Below, piece after piece: positions 1-9,269 of a DNA stretch of 64,000 bases. Within the stretch, counting starts at the first letter, position 1. Every line of letters begins with the position of its first letter. Under the pieces are notes generated by a model that saw nothing but the letters and a program-made list of their open reading frames with translations, did not search any database and was not told the origin of the DNA. Location: positions 1 through 64,000 of the forward strand of contig JACNKX010000068.1 of assembly GCA_014381825.1 (NCBI GenBank), written 5' to 3'. Source of the stretch: Planctomycetota bacterium (lineage in GTDB: Bacteria; Planctomycetota; Planctomycetia; Pirellulales; Pirellulaceae). Position numbers and translations under genes: made by a program.

Positions 1-353
1 CCACGGACCAAGGCGTGCGCCGTCTCGCGAGCAGCTTCCAACAAGTACAAATCGCCAGTTGCTTCGTAGGCCAAGAGATACGCGCCACCGATCGTTGGTG
101 TGCCAGGTGGCTGGACCCAAGCCGTCGTATTGGAGGCCAGGCGCTCGCCTTCCTGTCGCGCAAGGTCATCGCTGTACCGCCAGAGGTATCCGCCGCTGGC
201 GGAAACCTCCGTGCGAAAAAAGTCAACCGCTTCGCGCAACGCGATCACAGCCTCCGCCTTCGTTGGCGACTCCGCCGCCGAAGAAGGCGTAAGCTCGTCC
301 GCAAAGCTCGCCGCAGTCAACGCGCACACCCAAACGGCCACTCTAAAACTCAT
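1..353 (-). CDS. Pectic acid lyase-like secreted protein, 5' part only (runs off left edge)
   Basis: The minus strand reads openly from an ATG at 353 to the window edge (117 codons), preceded by a good Shine-Dalgarno GAGGAG. It starts with a short signal peptide (MSFRVAVWVCALTAASFA), followed by an alanine/serine-rich stretch and then motifs typical of PL10-type pectate lyases of Planctomycetes: SGGYLWRYSDDLARQEGE, WVQPPGTPTIG and AYEATGDLYLLEAARE. These enzymes cleave polygalacturonate in the periplasm or outside the cell, and the motifs belong to the (alpha/alpha)-barrel N-terminal half. The catalytic region lies beyond the window, so activity cannot be judged. The family call is from recalled motifs; a general alpha/alpha-barrel protein is the alternative. 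Confidence 0.75.
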   Translation of the reverse strand, partial: MSFRVAVWVCALTAASFADELTPSSAAESPTKAEAVIALREAVDFFRTEVSASGGYLWRYSDDLARQEGERLASNTTAWVQPPGTPTIGGAYLLAYEATGDLYLLEAARETAHALVR

Positions 354-517
354 AACACTCTCCTCAGCAAGCTGTGGACTCGTGGGTAGCAAAATAAAGG
401 TAGGAGCTACCAAAGCGAGAGCATAACGAAACAGGTGGGCGGTTGCACGTATTCGAGCCGCTCGGCCTCTTATAGACGCTGGACTGACGTGCGGCGGGCA
501 GGATCGTTTCCGAGGAA

Positions 518-859
518 CTATCGACGGAAGCGACGGGTACGGTAGGTTCGGTTCGAAGTTTGGTAATTCAAACCGTTTCGAGCGACACTTGTCGCGGCGG
601 GCTCGTTTGTCGGAGTATCGACAACATCTGGCTGAACCGGCGCTTCGATCGCCGTCTCAGCAACGGTTAGTGGCTCGCCCGGGAGTACCAGCGGCATTAG
701 CACGGAAACCGGGGTGACTTGAGGCGTGGTGACCACCACGCATCGCGAGCCCGATCACGAACTTCCTTTGCTCCGGCGTGCTCCGAGCACTTCTCCTGAC
801 AAACTGGTCGCGGCAAGAGCCAAAACCAGTAGTGCCTCAACTCGTCTGTTCGTTCTCAT
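518..859 (-). CDS. Small secreted protein with one in-frame TGA: possible selenoprotein, or nonsense-interrupted gene
   Basis: From an ATG at 859 the minus strand encodes a signal peptide (MRTNRRVEALLVLALAATSL, then SGEVLGA) and RRSKGSS. It then meets TGA at 757-755 and continues in the same frame with SGSRCVVVTTPQVTP to a stop at 518, 113 residues in all. The second half is low-complexity, rich in Pro, Thr and Val, and ends in a basic RTYRTRRFRR tail. No known family was recognised. The TGA is followed after 13 bases by a perfect 7-bp hairpin with a GGUC loop (724-741), the spacing and loop expected of a bacterial SECIS element, and it would give a U-x4-C pair. The rival reading is a CGA(Arg)-to-TGA nonsense mutation, leaving a 34-residue peptide. 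Both remain open. Confidence 0.45.
724..741 (-). promoter_or_regulatory. SECIS-like hairpin after the in-frame TGA of the small secreted gene
   Basis: Read on the minus strand, this is a perfect 18-base palindrome, GCGTGGTGGTCACCACGC. It folds as a 7-bp stem with a GGUC loop, the loop beginning 21 nt after the TGA (757-755). Bacterial SECIS elements need a stem-loop just downstream of UGA with G early in the apical loop; the E. coli fdhF loop also contains GGUC (recalled). The sequence also encodes Val-Val-Val-Thr-Thr, so chance pairing of a repetitive coding stretch is possible. Confidence 0.4.
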
Positions 860-1227
860 CCTTAAATCCTTCTACTGATAGAAAGCACAGAAGGGGGCGA
901 ATCTAATGGATGAGCAATATGCGTCAAGTATCAAGAAAAAACCAAATAAACGTTATGTTTCGTGTATCTTCTTAATTATCACCCCAATGGGCGATCCGCC
1001 ATCCCAACACTATTCTTGTGAGCACACGAAACTAAACTGGCTCCTAAACCGTATTTACCTAGATGCACTTCACGCCATTAGACATTATCATTGAGAAGCT
1101 AACTTGAGCAGTTCTGCACGCGTCGATTCCGCGCGATTGACTCATTCGTTGGGGCTTGTGTACACCCAACGTCCTTCAATTCCGGCGAAGCTTCTCTTGT
1201 AGATATGGCTGACAGGGAGAGGCCCTG
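860..1227. other. Intergenic region without a recognised gene
   Basis: This stretch between divergent genes is clearly more AT-rich than its surroundings, especially 900-1085. A short open frame at 906-1094 has no Shine-Dalgarno, no recognisable motif and unusual composition, so I do not call it a gene. A weak promoter-like pair (TTGACT at 1137, TACACC at 1161) precedes the kinase gene, but the -10 match is poor. Otherwise I see nothing in it. Confidence 0.5.
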
Positions 1228-2634
1228 GTGGAACCAATGGACCGAGATCAAACAGCAGACGACTCGGCGAGCATCGGCGAAACAGCGATGTTCGGTGGGG
1301 ACGCTGATACTACGTTCGATTCTCGGCTCAAGGCACGATTGCCCGGTGACACATTCGGGCGTTACCGGATTCTGAAGACGCTTGGTGAAGGTTCAATGGG
1401 CTCGGTTTACCTGGCTCATGACACCCAGCTCGATCGCAAGGTCGCTTTAAAGATACCGAAGTTCGACGCTAAATCGGAATCGAAGCACATTGATCGTTTC
1501 CTTCGCGAGGCGCGATCCGTTGCCACACTGAACCATCCCAACATCTGTCAGGTTTTCGATGTTGGCGAGTTCGACGGCACGCACTTTATGACGATGGCCT
1601 ACATTGCGGGCCACACCTTGCAGGACTTCGTCAATCCGGAGAAGCCACAACGAGACCGCAATGTTGCGAATGTAGTTCGAAAGATTGCGGTGGCGCTTCA
1701 CGAAGCCCATATCAACGGTCTCGTCCATCGTGATGTTAAGCCCGGTAACGTGATGATCGACCCTCGCAACGAGCCGATCGTCATGGACTTCGGGCTCGCT
1801 CGCCAGATCGATGAAGAGGACGACGCGCGGCTGACGCGAGACGGCGCGATACTCGGATCTCCCGCTTACATGTCGCCGGAGCAAATTGAAGGCAACGCCG
1901 ACAAGCTCGGCCCGCATAGTGACATCTACAGCCTCGGCGTGATTCTCTTCGAGTTGCTAACTGGCAACTTACCGTTCCAAGGATCGGTCGCTTCGATCAT
2001 CGGACAGATCTTGGCCAAAGATCCGGACAGCCCGCTGAAATACCGCCCCGACATGAGTCCGCGGCTCGCTGAAATTTGTATGAAAGCGATCGAGAAGAAA
2101 CCTAAAGACCGTTACCCATCGATGCAGGCGATGGCAAATGACCTGATGGAGTTTCTCAAGTCGAAGCCAGAAGACGATAAGAAGACAAAGCTTGAGCGGA
2201 CATCGCCGAAATCGACCGCTAAGAAGAAGCCGGGGACCGACACGGACGCTGGGTTGAAGCTGAACACAACAAGTGTCTCAGCAACTTGCACCTGTGGGCA
2301 ACGGCTCGTGGCCAAGAAGGAAATGGCTGGCAAGACCGTCCGCTGTCCGCGATGCAGTAACCCACTGTCATTGCCTGGACCGGTCAAAATCGATACTTCG
2401 TGCGGACACTGCGGACAACGCTTCATGGCGGACGAAGACCTCGCTGGAAAGGCGGTGAAGTGCCCGATGTGTACCCGCCCGATCACCGTGCCGGTTTTGG
2501 GCGGAGTACCAGCCACAACTCCGCAAATTGAAGTCACCTGCAGCTGTGGGCAACAATTTGTTGCCACACGCGATCTTGCCGGGCGCAAGGTGAAGTGCAC
2601 GGCCTGCGGATCGGCTATCGTGGTCCCACACTGA
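1228..2634 (+). CDS. Serine/threonine protein kinase with three C-terminal zinc ribbons
   Basis: This 468-residue Hanks-type kinase phosphorylates Ser/Thr on unknown partners. The kinase domain spans about residues 46-311: glycine loop GEGSMGSVY (53-61), ATP-binding Lys75 in VALKIPK, catalytic HRDVKPGN (167-174), DFG (187-189) and SPAYMSPEQ. A Lys-rich linker (313-335) leads to three repeated zinc-ribbon modules (about 354-383, 392-422, 438-467), each with a CxCG or CxxCG pair, a GQ-F/L-x4-LAGK-like core and a CxxC pair. There is no transmembrane segment, so it should be cytoplasmic, unlike most planctomycete kinases. The GTG at 1228 is chosen because GGGAGAG lies about 7 nt upstream; an ATG at 1237 is the alternative. 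A second kinase gene follows. Confidence 0.93.
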   Translation: MEPMDRDQTADDSASIGETAMFGGDADTTFDSRLKARLPGDTFGRYRILKTLGEGSMGSVYLAHDTQLDRKVALKIPKFDAKSESKHIDRFLREARSVATLNHPNICQVFDVGEFDGTHFMTMAYIAGHTLQDFVNPEKPQRDRNVANVVRKIAVALHEAHINGLVHRDVKPGNVMIDPRNEPIVMDFGLARQIDEEDDARLTRDGAILGSPAYMSPEQIEGNADKLGPHSDIYSLGVILFELLTGNLPFQGSVASIIGQILAKDPDSPLKYRPDMSPRLAEICMKAIEKKPKDRYPSMQAMANDLMEFLKSKPEDDKKTKLERTSPKSTAKKKPGTDTDAGLKLNTTSVSATCTCGQRLVAKKEMAGKTVRCPRCSNPLSLPGPVKIDTSCGHCGQRFMADEDLAGKAVKCPMCTRPITVPVLGGVPATTPQIEVTCSCGQQFVATRDLAGRKVKCTACGSAIVVPH

Positions 2635-2832
2635 ATCGCCGCGCCGCGATCGTGTAATTGCTGCAAGTAGCCGCCGAATCCAGCTTGCAACATGATTACG
2701 AAAATCGAGCGAACTGCCAGTGAGCGATTTTCGTTCTCTCGCCATTCGATCTTGTTTGCCCAAGCTGATACAATCGCACGACCGGGGCCGTAATCACGGC
2801 ATCTTCTTTCTCACTCTTCAGCGAGCGAACGC

Positions 2833-5800
2833 GTGGATACAGATCGCAACTTGCTGTTCGGCATATTGGCCCTCCAGCTCGAATATGTCGATTCGACGCA
2901 ATTCACCGAGGCGTGTGGTGCTTGGGCCGTTGCGAAGCAGAAATCGCTTTCGGAGATCTTTATCGAACGAGGCTGGATGACGGCGGACGAATCGGCTGAA
3001 GTCGAGCAACTCGTGGAACGGAAGATCGAAAAGCACTCGGGGGACACGCACAAGTCGCTTGTCATGGAGGCGACAGGTGAGATGCCGCCTTCTCCCAGTG
3101 CTTCCGCGCAGTTCGAAGCCACCATCGACAGCTCCGTCAAGTCACGCGATGCCGGTGACATCGAAGATACACATGCCTCGACGCCCACCGGCTATGAGCA
3201 GTTGGAGACCATTCAATATGAGGAGTCCGAGGAACGAACTCGATACTCACTGACGAAGATGCATGGAGAAGGAGGCATCGGTCGCGTCTGGCAAGCTCAC
3301 GATCAACGCTTGAATCGTCAAGTCGCCTTGAAGGAGATTCGCCCTGATCGCGAGGTGAGCGCCTCGGCCGCGAAACGTTTCGCGAAGGAAGCGCAAATCA
3401 CGAGCCAGTTGGAACATCCGAATATCGTACCTGTGTATAAAATGGTTGGCGGGGCCAACACGACGCGTTCTTTCTATACGATGCGGTTCGTTCGTGGCGA
3501 CACGTTTCGCGACGCAATCGACGCGTACCACCGTCATCAGCGAGACGGGAAAGCGACCGAACTTGAGCTGCGTGAATTGCTGCATTCGTTCATCGCGATC
3601 TGCAACGCGCTCGGATACGCCCACTCGCGTGGCGTCGTACATCGCGACCTGAAGCCAAGCAACGTAATGGTCGGTTCATTCGGCGAAGTGATTGTTTTGG
3701 ATTGGGGTCTCGCCAAGATGATCGATCAACCGGATGACGACGACGAACACTTGTTAGAAAGCGGGCCGATCTCGGTGACGGACGACGTCGGAATCGACGA
3801 AACGATGCAAGGTGCCGTACTCGGCACGCTGCCATATATGGCACCTGAGCAAGCGGCGGGCCGTATCGACAAGATCAATGAAAAGACCGACATCTATGGC
3901 CTGGGCGCGATTCTGTTCGCAGTTCTAACCGGAAATCATCCGCATCGCGGAACTTCGACTCGTGAGGTGCGATCGCACATCCTGAACGAACCGACGCCGC
4001 GTGTCAGAACGGACGACGCGAAGATACCTCCGATGCTAGATGCGATTTGTGCGAAGGCGATGGCAAAGAAGCGAACCGAGCGATACGACAAGGCGCGCGA
4101 CTTGGCCGAAGACGTGCGTCGCTGGTTGGCGGACGAGCCAATCGATTGTTATACGGAACCGCTGACAACGCGAATCGGGCGTTGGCTAAGGCGTCATCGC
4201 ACGTGGGCGCAAGCCATCAGTGCATCGTTGTTGATCATTACCGCTGTGTCCATCGCGTCCGTGATGATCGTCGATAACGCCAGACGAGCAGAAAGCCTCG
4301 CGAAGCAGGAAGCCGAAGACTCGTTGGTTGCCGAACAGCAAGCGAAGGTCGAAGCGACACGTCGATTCGAAGAAGCGCGCGACGCCGTCGATACGATGAT
4401 GACGGGAGTCAGCGAAGTGTTGGCTTACTTTCCGGGTATGCAATCGCTTCGCGAACAGCTATTAACACAAGCTGTCGAACGATACGAACAGTTCACGGCG
4501 GATAAGAGCGACGACCCCGAACTGCAAGCGGAAGCAACACGAGCCATGATTCGTCTGGGCGACGTGTTCCGCGGCTTGTCGAAGTATGACCTTGCACAAT
4601 CGACCTACGAGGAAGCCGCGGAGCGGATGCAATCGCTGCTCGATGGCGGCTCCAACTCGCAGAGCGCTCGCATCCAGCTAGCTTCCGCCAAGTCAAAATT
4701 GGGCGTACTCCAAGCGGAGTTGGGCGACTACGAACAATCGATCACGTCCTACGACGAGTCGTTGCAGCTGTATGACAAGCTGCTGGAGACGGAAACGACT
4801 GCCCTTCTTTTGCGAGAGCGAACGGGAGCGGTCGTGAATCGCGCCATGTTGCTGAGCAAGCATGGCGCGACCGAGGAGGCGTTGACGGAATTGGAGACAG
4901 CAGCCAGCGTGTTCGAGGAGTTGGCCGAAGGGGGCACGGACCCCGGCTTTGTGGCAGGACTCGCAATGACAGAGGCGAACATCGCCAATGTACTGATCAG
5001 TGTCGGTCGCAACCGCGATGCGATCTCGCATGCCGAAGAGGCGATCGCGCTGTACGGAACACTCGCCACCAATTTCCCGGACCATCCACCTTACCTTGAG
5101 TCGCTCGCCACAACGCGGCTCAATTTGGCGGCGGCGTACCGAACGTCCGGACTCGATCGCGAAGAGCTTTCGACTTACGAAGCGGCGCTGGGCGACTATG
5201 ACTTGCTTGTCAGTAGCCGGTCGGACGTGCCGGTCTATCGCGAGCGACAGGCTAGCACCGAACGCGAAATTGCGACCTACTTACATACACTGGGCGACAA
5301 CCGCACTGCCCACGAAGCGATCGGAATGGCGATCAACACGACCGAAGCGCTATTAAGCACTCAAATTCCGTTGGCGGGATATCACGAACAGTGGGCGCTG
5401 GAGCAAGCTACATTAGGTCGCATTTTGAGCGACCTAGGTCAAGATGAAGAAGCGGCGCTCCATCTCGGCGCGGCGATCGGACGCTACGACGCGCTTATCG
5501 AGAGTGATCCTGACTTCTCCTCCAGTTACAGAACGCAAAGAGCTGCCTGTCGAAGCGCGTTAGGAAACCTCTATCGAAAGACAAATGATCATGAACCTGC
5601 GCTTGTTACCTTAAAGCAAGCCATCGGAGAATTTGAAAAGTTGTCCGACGAAGATCCCGGCAACGCGATCTATCAAAATGGTCTCGCTTGGAATTACTCG
5701 TACATCGCGGACTTGCATTGGCAACTGGAAATGCCAGAGGCGGCTCGCGACTCCTACCAGAAGGCCGTGCAGATAAGATTGAAGCTCGTCGACGAGCCAG

Positions 5801-6243
5801 AGCATTTAAACAGCTTAGCGCGACTGATCGTCGGATGCGGCGATCCGGAACTAGCGACCGCCGAGCGCGCGATCGAAGCCGCGAAACAAGCAACGACGCT
5901 GGCCCCAGAGAACACTCGATTCGCAACGACCCTGGGTAGTGCGTACGCCCAATTCGGTCAGTACGACGACGCAATCGATACCTTGCGTTCTGTCGACCAA
6001 CTCAATCCTAGAGGCGGAACGACTCATGAGTTCTGGCTCGCGTTTGCGTTGGCGAAGCGAGGCGGCGAAGGGGATCAGAATGAAGCGCGCAATCGGTTCA
6101 AACAGGCTGTCACGCGCATGGAACTCCACGCACCTGGGAGAAGTGCGTTACTGCGCCTCCGCACGGAGATCGAACCGCTGGTCGCAGATCCGATTCGGTC
6201 TGACGCTGAGCCTACGAATCCCGACTCGCCGGCTGGGACATAG
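2833..6243 (+). CDS. Membrane-anchored serine/threonine kinase with TPR tail
   Basis: This 1136-residue protein has a GTG start. Residues 1-135 form an N-terminal region with no motif I know. The kinase domain (about 138-433) carries GEGGIGRVW (145-153), Lys in VALKEI, HRDLKPSN (270-277), DWG (290-292, the DWG variant of DFG common in Planctomycetes) and GTLPYMAPEQ. A single membrane segment lies at 459-480 (AQAISASLLIITAVSIASVM). Beyond it is a long TPR-rich tail of about 600 residues (repeats such as ELGDYEQSITSYDESLQLYD and LGRILSDLGQDEEAALHLGAA). By family analogy the kinase is cytoplasmic and the TPR array periplasmic, acting as a sensor or docking surface. Residues 482-520 are charged and probably helical. 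Substrates are unknown. Confidence 0.93.
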   Translation: MDTDRNLLFGILALQLEYVDSTQFTEACGAWAVAKQKSLSEIFIERGWMTADESAEVEQLVERKIEKHSGDTHKSLVMEATGEMPPSPSASAQFEATIDSSVKSRDAGDIEDTHASTPTGYEQLETIQYEESEERTRYSLTKMHGEGGIGRVWQAHDQRLNRQVALKEIRPDREVSASAAKRFAKEAQITSQLEHPNIVPVYKMVGGANTTRSFYTMRFVRGDTFRDAIDAYHRHQRDGKATELELRELLHSFIAICNALGYAHSRGVVHRDLKPSNVMVGSFGEVIVLDWGLAKMIDQPDDDDEHLLESGPISVTDDVGIDETMQGAVLGTLPYMAPEQAAGRIDKINEKTDIYGLGAILFAVLTGNHPHRGTSTREVRSHILNEPTPRVRTDDAKIPPMLDAICAKAMAKKRTERYDKARDLAEDVRRWLADEPIDCYTEPLTTRIGRWLRRHRTWAQAISASLLIITAVSIASVMIVDNARRAESLAKQEAEDSLVAEQQAKVEATRRFEEARDAVDTMMTGVSEVLAYFPGMQSLREQLLTQAVERYEQFTADKSDDPELQAEATRAMIRLGDVFRGLSKYDLAQSTYEEAAERMQSLLDGGSNSQSARIQLASAKSKLGVLQAELGDYEQSITSYDESLQLYDKLLETETTALLLRERTGAVVNRAMLLSKHGATEEALTELETAASVFEELAEGGTDPGFVAGLAMTEANIANVLISVGRNRDAISHAEEAIALYGTLATNFPDHPPYLESLATTRLNLAAAYRTSGLDREELSTYEAALGDYDLLVSSRSDVPVYRERQASTEREIATYLHTLGDNRTAHEAIGMAINTTEALLSTQIPLAGYHEQWALEQATLGRILSDLGQDEEAALHLGAAIGRYDALIESDPDFSSSYRTQRAACRSALGNLYRKTNDHEPALVTLKQAIGEFEKLSDEDPGNAIYQNGLAWNYSYIADLHWQLEMPEAARDSYQKAVQIRLKLVDEPEHLNSLARLIVGCGDPELATAERAIEAAKQATTLAPENTRFATTLGSAYAQFGQYDDAIDTLRSVDQLNPRGGTTHEFWLAFALAKRGGEGDQNEARNRFKQAVTRMELHAPGRSALLRLRTEIEPLVADPIRSDAEPTNPDSPAGT

Positions 6244-6425
6244 CCCGCCGCCGATCAGTGGCAAGAAAACGACGTCAGTGCCACCTGTGGCCCCCCACTT
6301 TTCGACGGGTTTTCTTGGAACTTGCGTAAGATGGGAACTATATTAGAGGATCGTCTCTTCGAACGCCGGGGCAGGCCGAGGCGTGCAATGTTAGACGAAT
6401 TTCGAACTATCTGCTGGCATCGGTC

Positions 6426-8660
6426 GTGTCCACTTCTCAAACAGACTCTTCAACAATGTTGCAAGACCCCGCGCAATGTGAGGCCGTAAGTACCGTTGCG
6501 CACTCGCCGAAGATCGAACCCTTAGCGAGCCAGCTGCCAGGTTTAGAGCAACTTTGGGCGCGCACTTCAGGCGACCCACGAATCTGTATTGCGGTTCTTG
6601 ATGGTCCCGTTGACCTCACCCACCCGAGCCTGCGTGAAGCTGCGATCACACAGATCAACCTTGACGAAGTGAAGGACAGCGGCACGACGGCACTTTCCGA
6701 CCATGGAACCCACGTCACCAGCATCATCTTCGGCAGCCACGATGGACCGGTGAAAGGTATCGCCCCGAATTGTCGCGGCTTGATAATCCCCATCTTTCGC
6801 TACGCATCCAACGGCTCCTTAGAGCCCTGCAGCCAACAGCGTTTGGCCAAAGCAATTCGCGCGGCAGTTCGCTTTGGCGCGAACGTGATCAATATCAGCG
6901 CAGGCCAATTCACCTCGCGAGGCGAATCAAGTCCCGAGTTGCGAGAGGCGATCGAGGAATGTGGCGAAGACGTTCTCATTGTTTCAGCTGCCGGAAACGA
7001 TGGCTGCGATTGTTTACACGTGCCCGGCGCGTTGCCCTCGGTGCTTGCCGTCGGTGCGATGAACTCCGAGGGTCGTCCACTGCCATTTAGCAATTGGGGC
7101 GAGGCCTACCAAGAGCAGGGCGTTCTTGCGCCTGGTGAGAAGATTCTTGGTGCTGCTGGCGACGGGGGTGTTAGGGCTCAATCGGGAACCAGTTTTTCGA
7201 CGCCGATTGTCAGTGGCGTCGCTGGGCTGTTACTTAGTTTACAACAGCAGTTGGGAACCGTTCCCAGCTCGAAATCGATACGAAATGCCATTTTGGAAAC
7301 CACTCACGGTTGCGATCCGCAGACGGAAACTCAATGCGAGCGCGTGCTCGCCGGTCGGCTGAGTATTAGCGGTTCCGTATCCGTTGTCACACAAGGAACG
7401 AACATTATGCAAAACGCACCGAACGGTCCCGCCCCTGCGGATGTAGTTGTTCCACCATCTGTTGATTCAGCAACTTCGGAGCCGGGACAAGCGACTCCGT
7501 CCGCCGCCGAATCGGTCGAAGCCTCGGCTTGCTGCGGAGGTTGTGCCGGAACGAACAAGCAACTCGTCTATGCAATCGGCGAGTTGTGTTACGACTTCCC
7601 ATCGGTTTTGCGCGAGTCGTCGCTCCAGCAAAACATGGATCCGTTGGATGCGGTAACCCGCCATGTTCCACTAGCTCGCAATCCTATCGATTTCCTTCGG
7701 CACCTCTTCGGATATGAGGAGATCTTAGTGTCCGATATGAACGTCGGACATATCGACGGGCTCGTGGCTAAAGACGCGATTTATCAGCTCGAAATCCAGC
7801 GAAATCCACATAACTTCACCTTCAAACTCTGCTACGCAGGCCAAACAACTCTCGAGTTGCCAGCGCTCGCGACTGCCCAAGCGATCGAAGACGCCCTAGC
7901 CACATTCACGGGGCTTGAGGGCAAAGTACATGTGACTGAAAACGACACCAAAGGTCACCCGAAACGCGACTTGGAGATTGAGTTTGATCGAGGCGTTCCT
8001 CAAGGCAAACTCACCGTCACGGATGTCGATCCGAAGCGTACGACCGTCAATTATATCGGGCAACTTCGCCTGACGTCTTCTGACGGCGCAATGACAGACG
8101 AAGACTTAGGACGCCAAGTCGGCTTCAGCGGCATCGGTATCGGCAAAGGCCACCTCCACGAACCATCGCTACTGAACCAAGCCACTTGGATGCGGGTCCG
8201 GCATATCCATACTCCACACGGTGGCAAACAAGCTGTCTACGTGGAAACCTCTGTGCTAGACGAGAGCTCGGAGTTTACACTACGCGAAGCCCACTGGTAC
8301 GTTCCACATGTATGCGAGGCGAAATCGACCCATCGGCCCAACATGTACGATGCGGGTGCAGTGATTTGGAAGCTAAATCGCGGCCAAATGGAAGTCTACG
8401 GAATCACACCCGACGGAACGTTTGCGGAGGAGTGTTATAAGGAACTTGCCGAGTTCTACCTCAGTCAATCCGGGCTCACTCACTTAGGACTCAACTACTA
8501 CTACTACGACGGAGGCGGGCGGAACCTCCCATGGGACTTTGGCTGGGATCCCTCGTTTAACTCTAAGTCGGATGGCAGTAACTACCAAAACTCTGAAGGA
8601 GGCGGGAAACCGCTTGTCCAAGAGCGGGCAGAACGAGTCGCTATCCCCGGCCATTTGTAA
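6426..8660 (+). CDS. PatA/PatG-family (cyanobactin-type) subtilisin-like protease
   Basis: This 744-residue protein belongs to the S8 branch typified by the cyanobactin proteases PatA and PatG, which cut RiPP precursor peptides. The triad is visible: Asp59 (AVLDGPVDLTHP), His93 (DHGTHV), Ser256 (SGTSFSTPIVSG), with oxyanion Asn191 (SAAGNDGCDCLHVP). The phrases GIAPNCRGLIIPIF, LPSVLAVGAM and FSNWGEAYQ-QG-LAPGE are hallmarks of this branch. A Pro/Ala linker (329-366) and a CCGGC cluster follow, then a YAIGELCYDF segment like the PatA/PatG tail. About 450-540 is a beta-rich insert, and a second conserved block (GIGKGHLHEP onward) completes it. No signal peptide is seen, so it should be cytoplasmic. 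It heads a three-gene cassette ending at a terminator at 9501. No heterocyclase or oxidase gene is nearby. Confidence 0.85.
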   Translation: MSTSQTDSSTMLQDPAQCEAVSTVAHSPKIEPLASQLPGLEQLWARTSGDPRICIAVLDGPVDLTHPSLREAAITQINLDEVKDSGTTALSDHGTHVTSIIFGSHDGPVKGIAPNCRGLIIPIFRYASNGSLEPCSQQRLAKAIRAAVRFGANVINISAGQFTSRGESSPELREAIEECGEDVLIVSAAGNDGCDCLHVPGALPSVLAVGAMNSEGRPLPFSNWGEAYQEQGVLAPGEKILGAAGDGGVRAQSGTSFSTPIVSGVAGLLLSLQQQLGTVPSSKSIRNAILETTHGCDPQTETQCERVLAGRLSISGSVSVVTQGTNIMQNAPNGPAPADVVVPPSVDSATSEPGQATPSAAESVEASACCGGCAGTNKQLVYAIGELCYDFPSVLRESSLQQNMDPLDAVTRHVPLARNPIDFLRHLFGYEEILVSDMNVGHIDGLVAKDAIYQLEIQRNPHNFTFKLCYAGQTTLELPALATAQAIEDALATFTGLEGKVHVTENDTKGHPKRDLEIEFDRGVPQGKLTVTDVDPKRTTVNYIGQLRLTSSDGAMTDEDLGRQVGFSGIGIGKGHLHEPSLLNQATWMRVRHIHTPHGGKQAVYVETSVLDESSEFTLREAHWYVPHVCEAKSTHRPNMYDAGAVIWKLNRGQMEVYGITPDGTFAEECYKELAEFYLSQSGLTHLGLNYYYYDGGGRNLPWDFGWDPSFNSKSDGSNYQNSEGGGKPLVQERAERVAIPGHL

Positions 8661-8672
8661 GGCGAGGTTCGG

Positions 8673-9188
8673 TTGATCACCGGCGTCGTGCTTCCCGCGA
8701 TCAATCCTGATATGCGCGGGACGGCGGATTGGTCCAAGTCCAAGATGCTCGATTTATTGGTCGAGGGTGTCCGACATGCTTCCGGGATTTTGCTCGACGA
8801 GGAACAACAGAAGCTGGTTAGAAAAAAAATCGAGTCAGTCATCGAACGTCTGGACGATGCGGTTCGCAATCCGGGCTTGACGTCCCAGGATCGCGCGGTG
8901 AACCATGCTGCGACAAAACTGTTCAGTGTTCTGGCGGAGGTTGCTTCAGAGCTGGTAATGAACGATCCAGCTGCAATTGGCAAAGCAGCAAAGACTTACG
9001 AGTTGAACGATATCACCGTAAATCGCAGCCAAATCGGCTACGCGGGCTCGGATTGCTGGGACGTCGAATTCTCGTTCTTCAATCCCGAAAACCATCAAGA
9101 GGCCTTGGTAATTGTGTCCCAACCGATTGACGTGAACGACGCCGTGCCAGCTTTGGTAGATAAACCTCGCAAATTCCGTCGCCGTTGA
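8673..9188 (+). CDS. Small protein resembling a detached PatG C-terminal domain
   Basis: This 171-residue protein starts with TTG 12 bases after the protease stop, with AAGGCGAGG about 5 nt upstream as ribosome binding site. Residues 15-110 are charged and probably helical. The C-terminal part (about 108-160: YELNDITVNRSQIGYAGSDC, then WDVEFSFFNPEN) matches, from memory, the end of cyanobactin PatG proteins, which read like ...V-RT/S-IC-P-SDCWDVK-FFDPEN. This suggests a domain that is fused in PatG is here a separate subunit acting with the upstream protease. Its biochemical role is unknown even in PatG. The tight spacing implies co-translation. Confidence 0.65.
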   Translation: MITGVVLPAINPDMRGTADWSKSKMLDLLVEGVRHASGILLDEEQQKLVRKKIESVIERLDDAVRNPGLTSQDRAVNHAATKLFSVLAEVASELVMNDPAAIGKAAKTYELNDITVNRSQIGYAGSDCWDVEFSFFNPENHQEALVIVSQPIDVNDAVPALVDKPRKFRRR

Positions 9189-9269
9189 TTACCCTGGATG
9201 GGTGCCCGACATCGGCTCGTTGGGCATGTCACTGACAACTGACAACGCGAAAAGTCCGGAGACCAAACG

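Noticed and set aside
724-741. Palindrome as a repressor operator
   Set aside because: It lies inside a reading frame, downstream of the start; the SECIS-like placement explains it better.
906-1094. 62-codon open frame in the AT-rich gap
   Set aside because: No ribosome site, no recognisable motif, and composition unlike the coding genes around it.
2112-2693. 193-codon minus-strand frame opposite the kinase tail
   Set aside because: It is the complement of the well-supported zinc-ribbon region and has no motif of its own.
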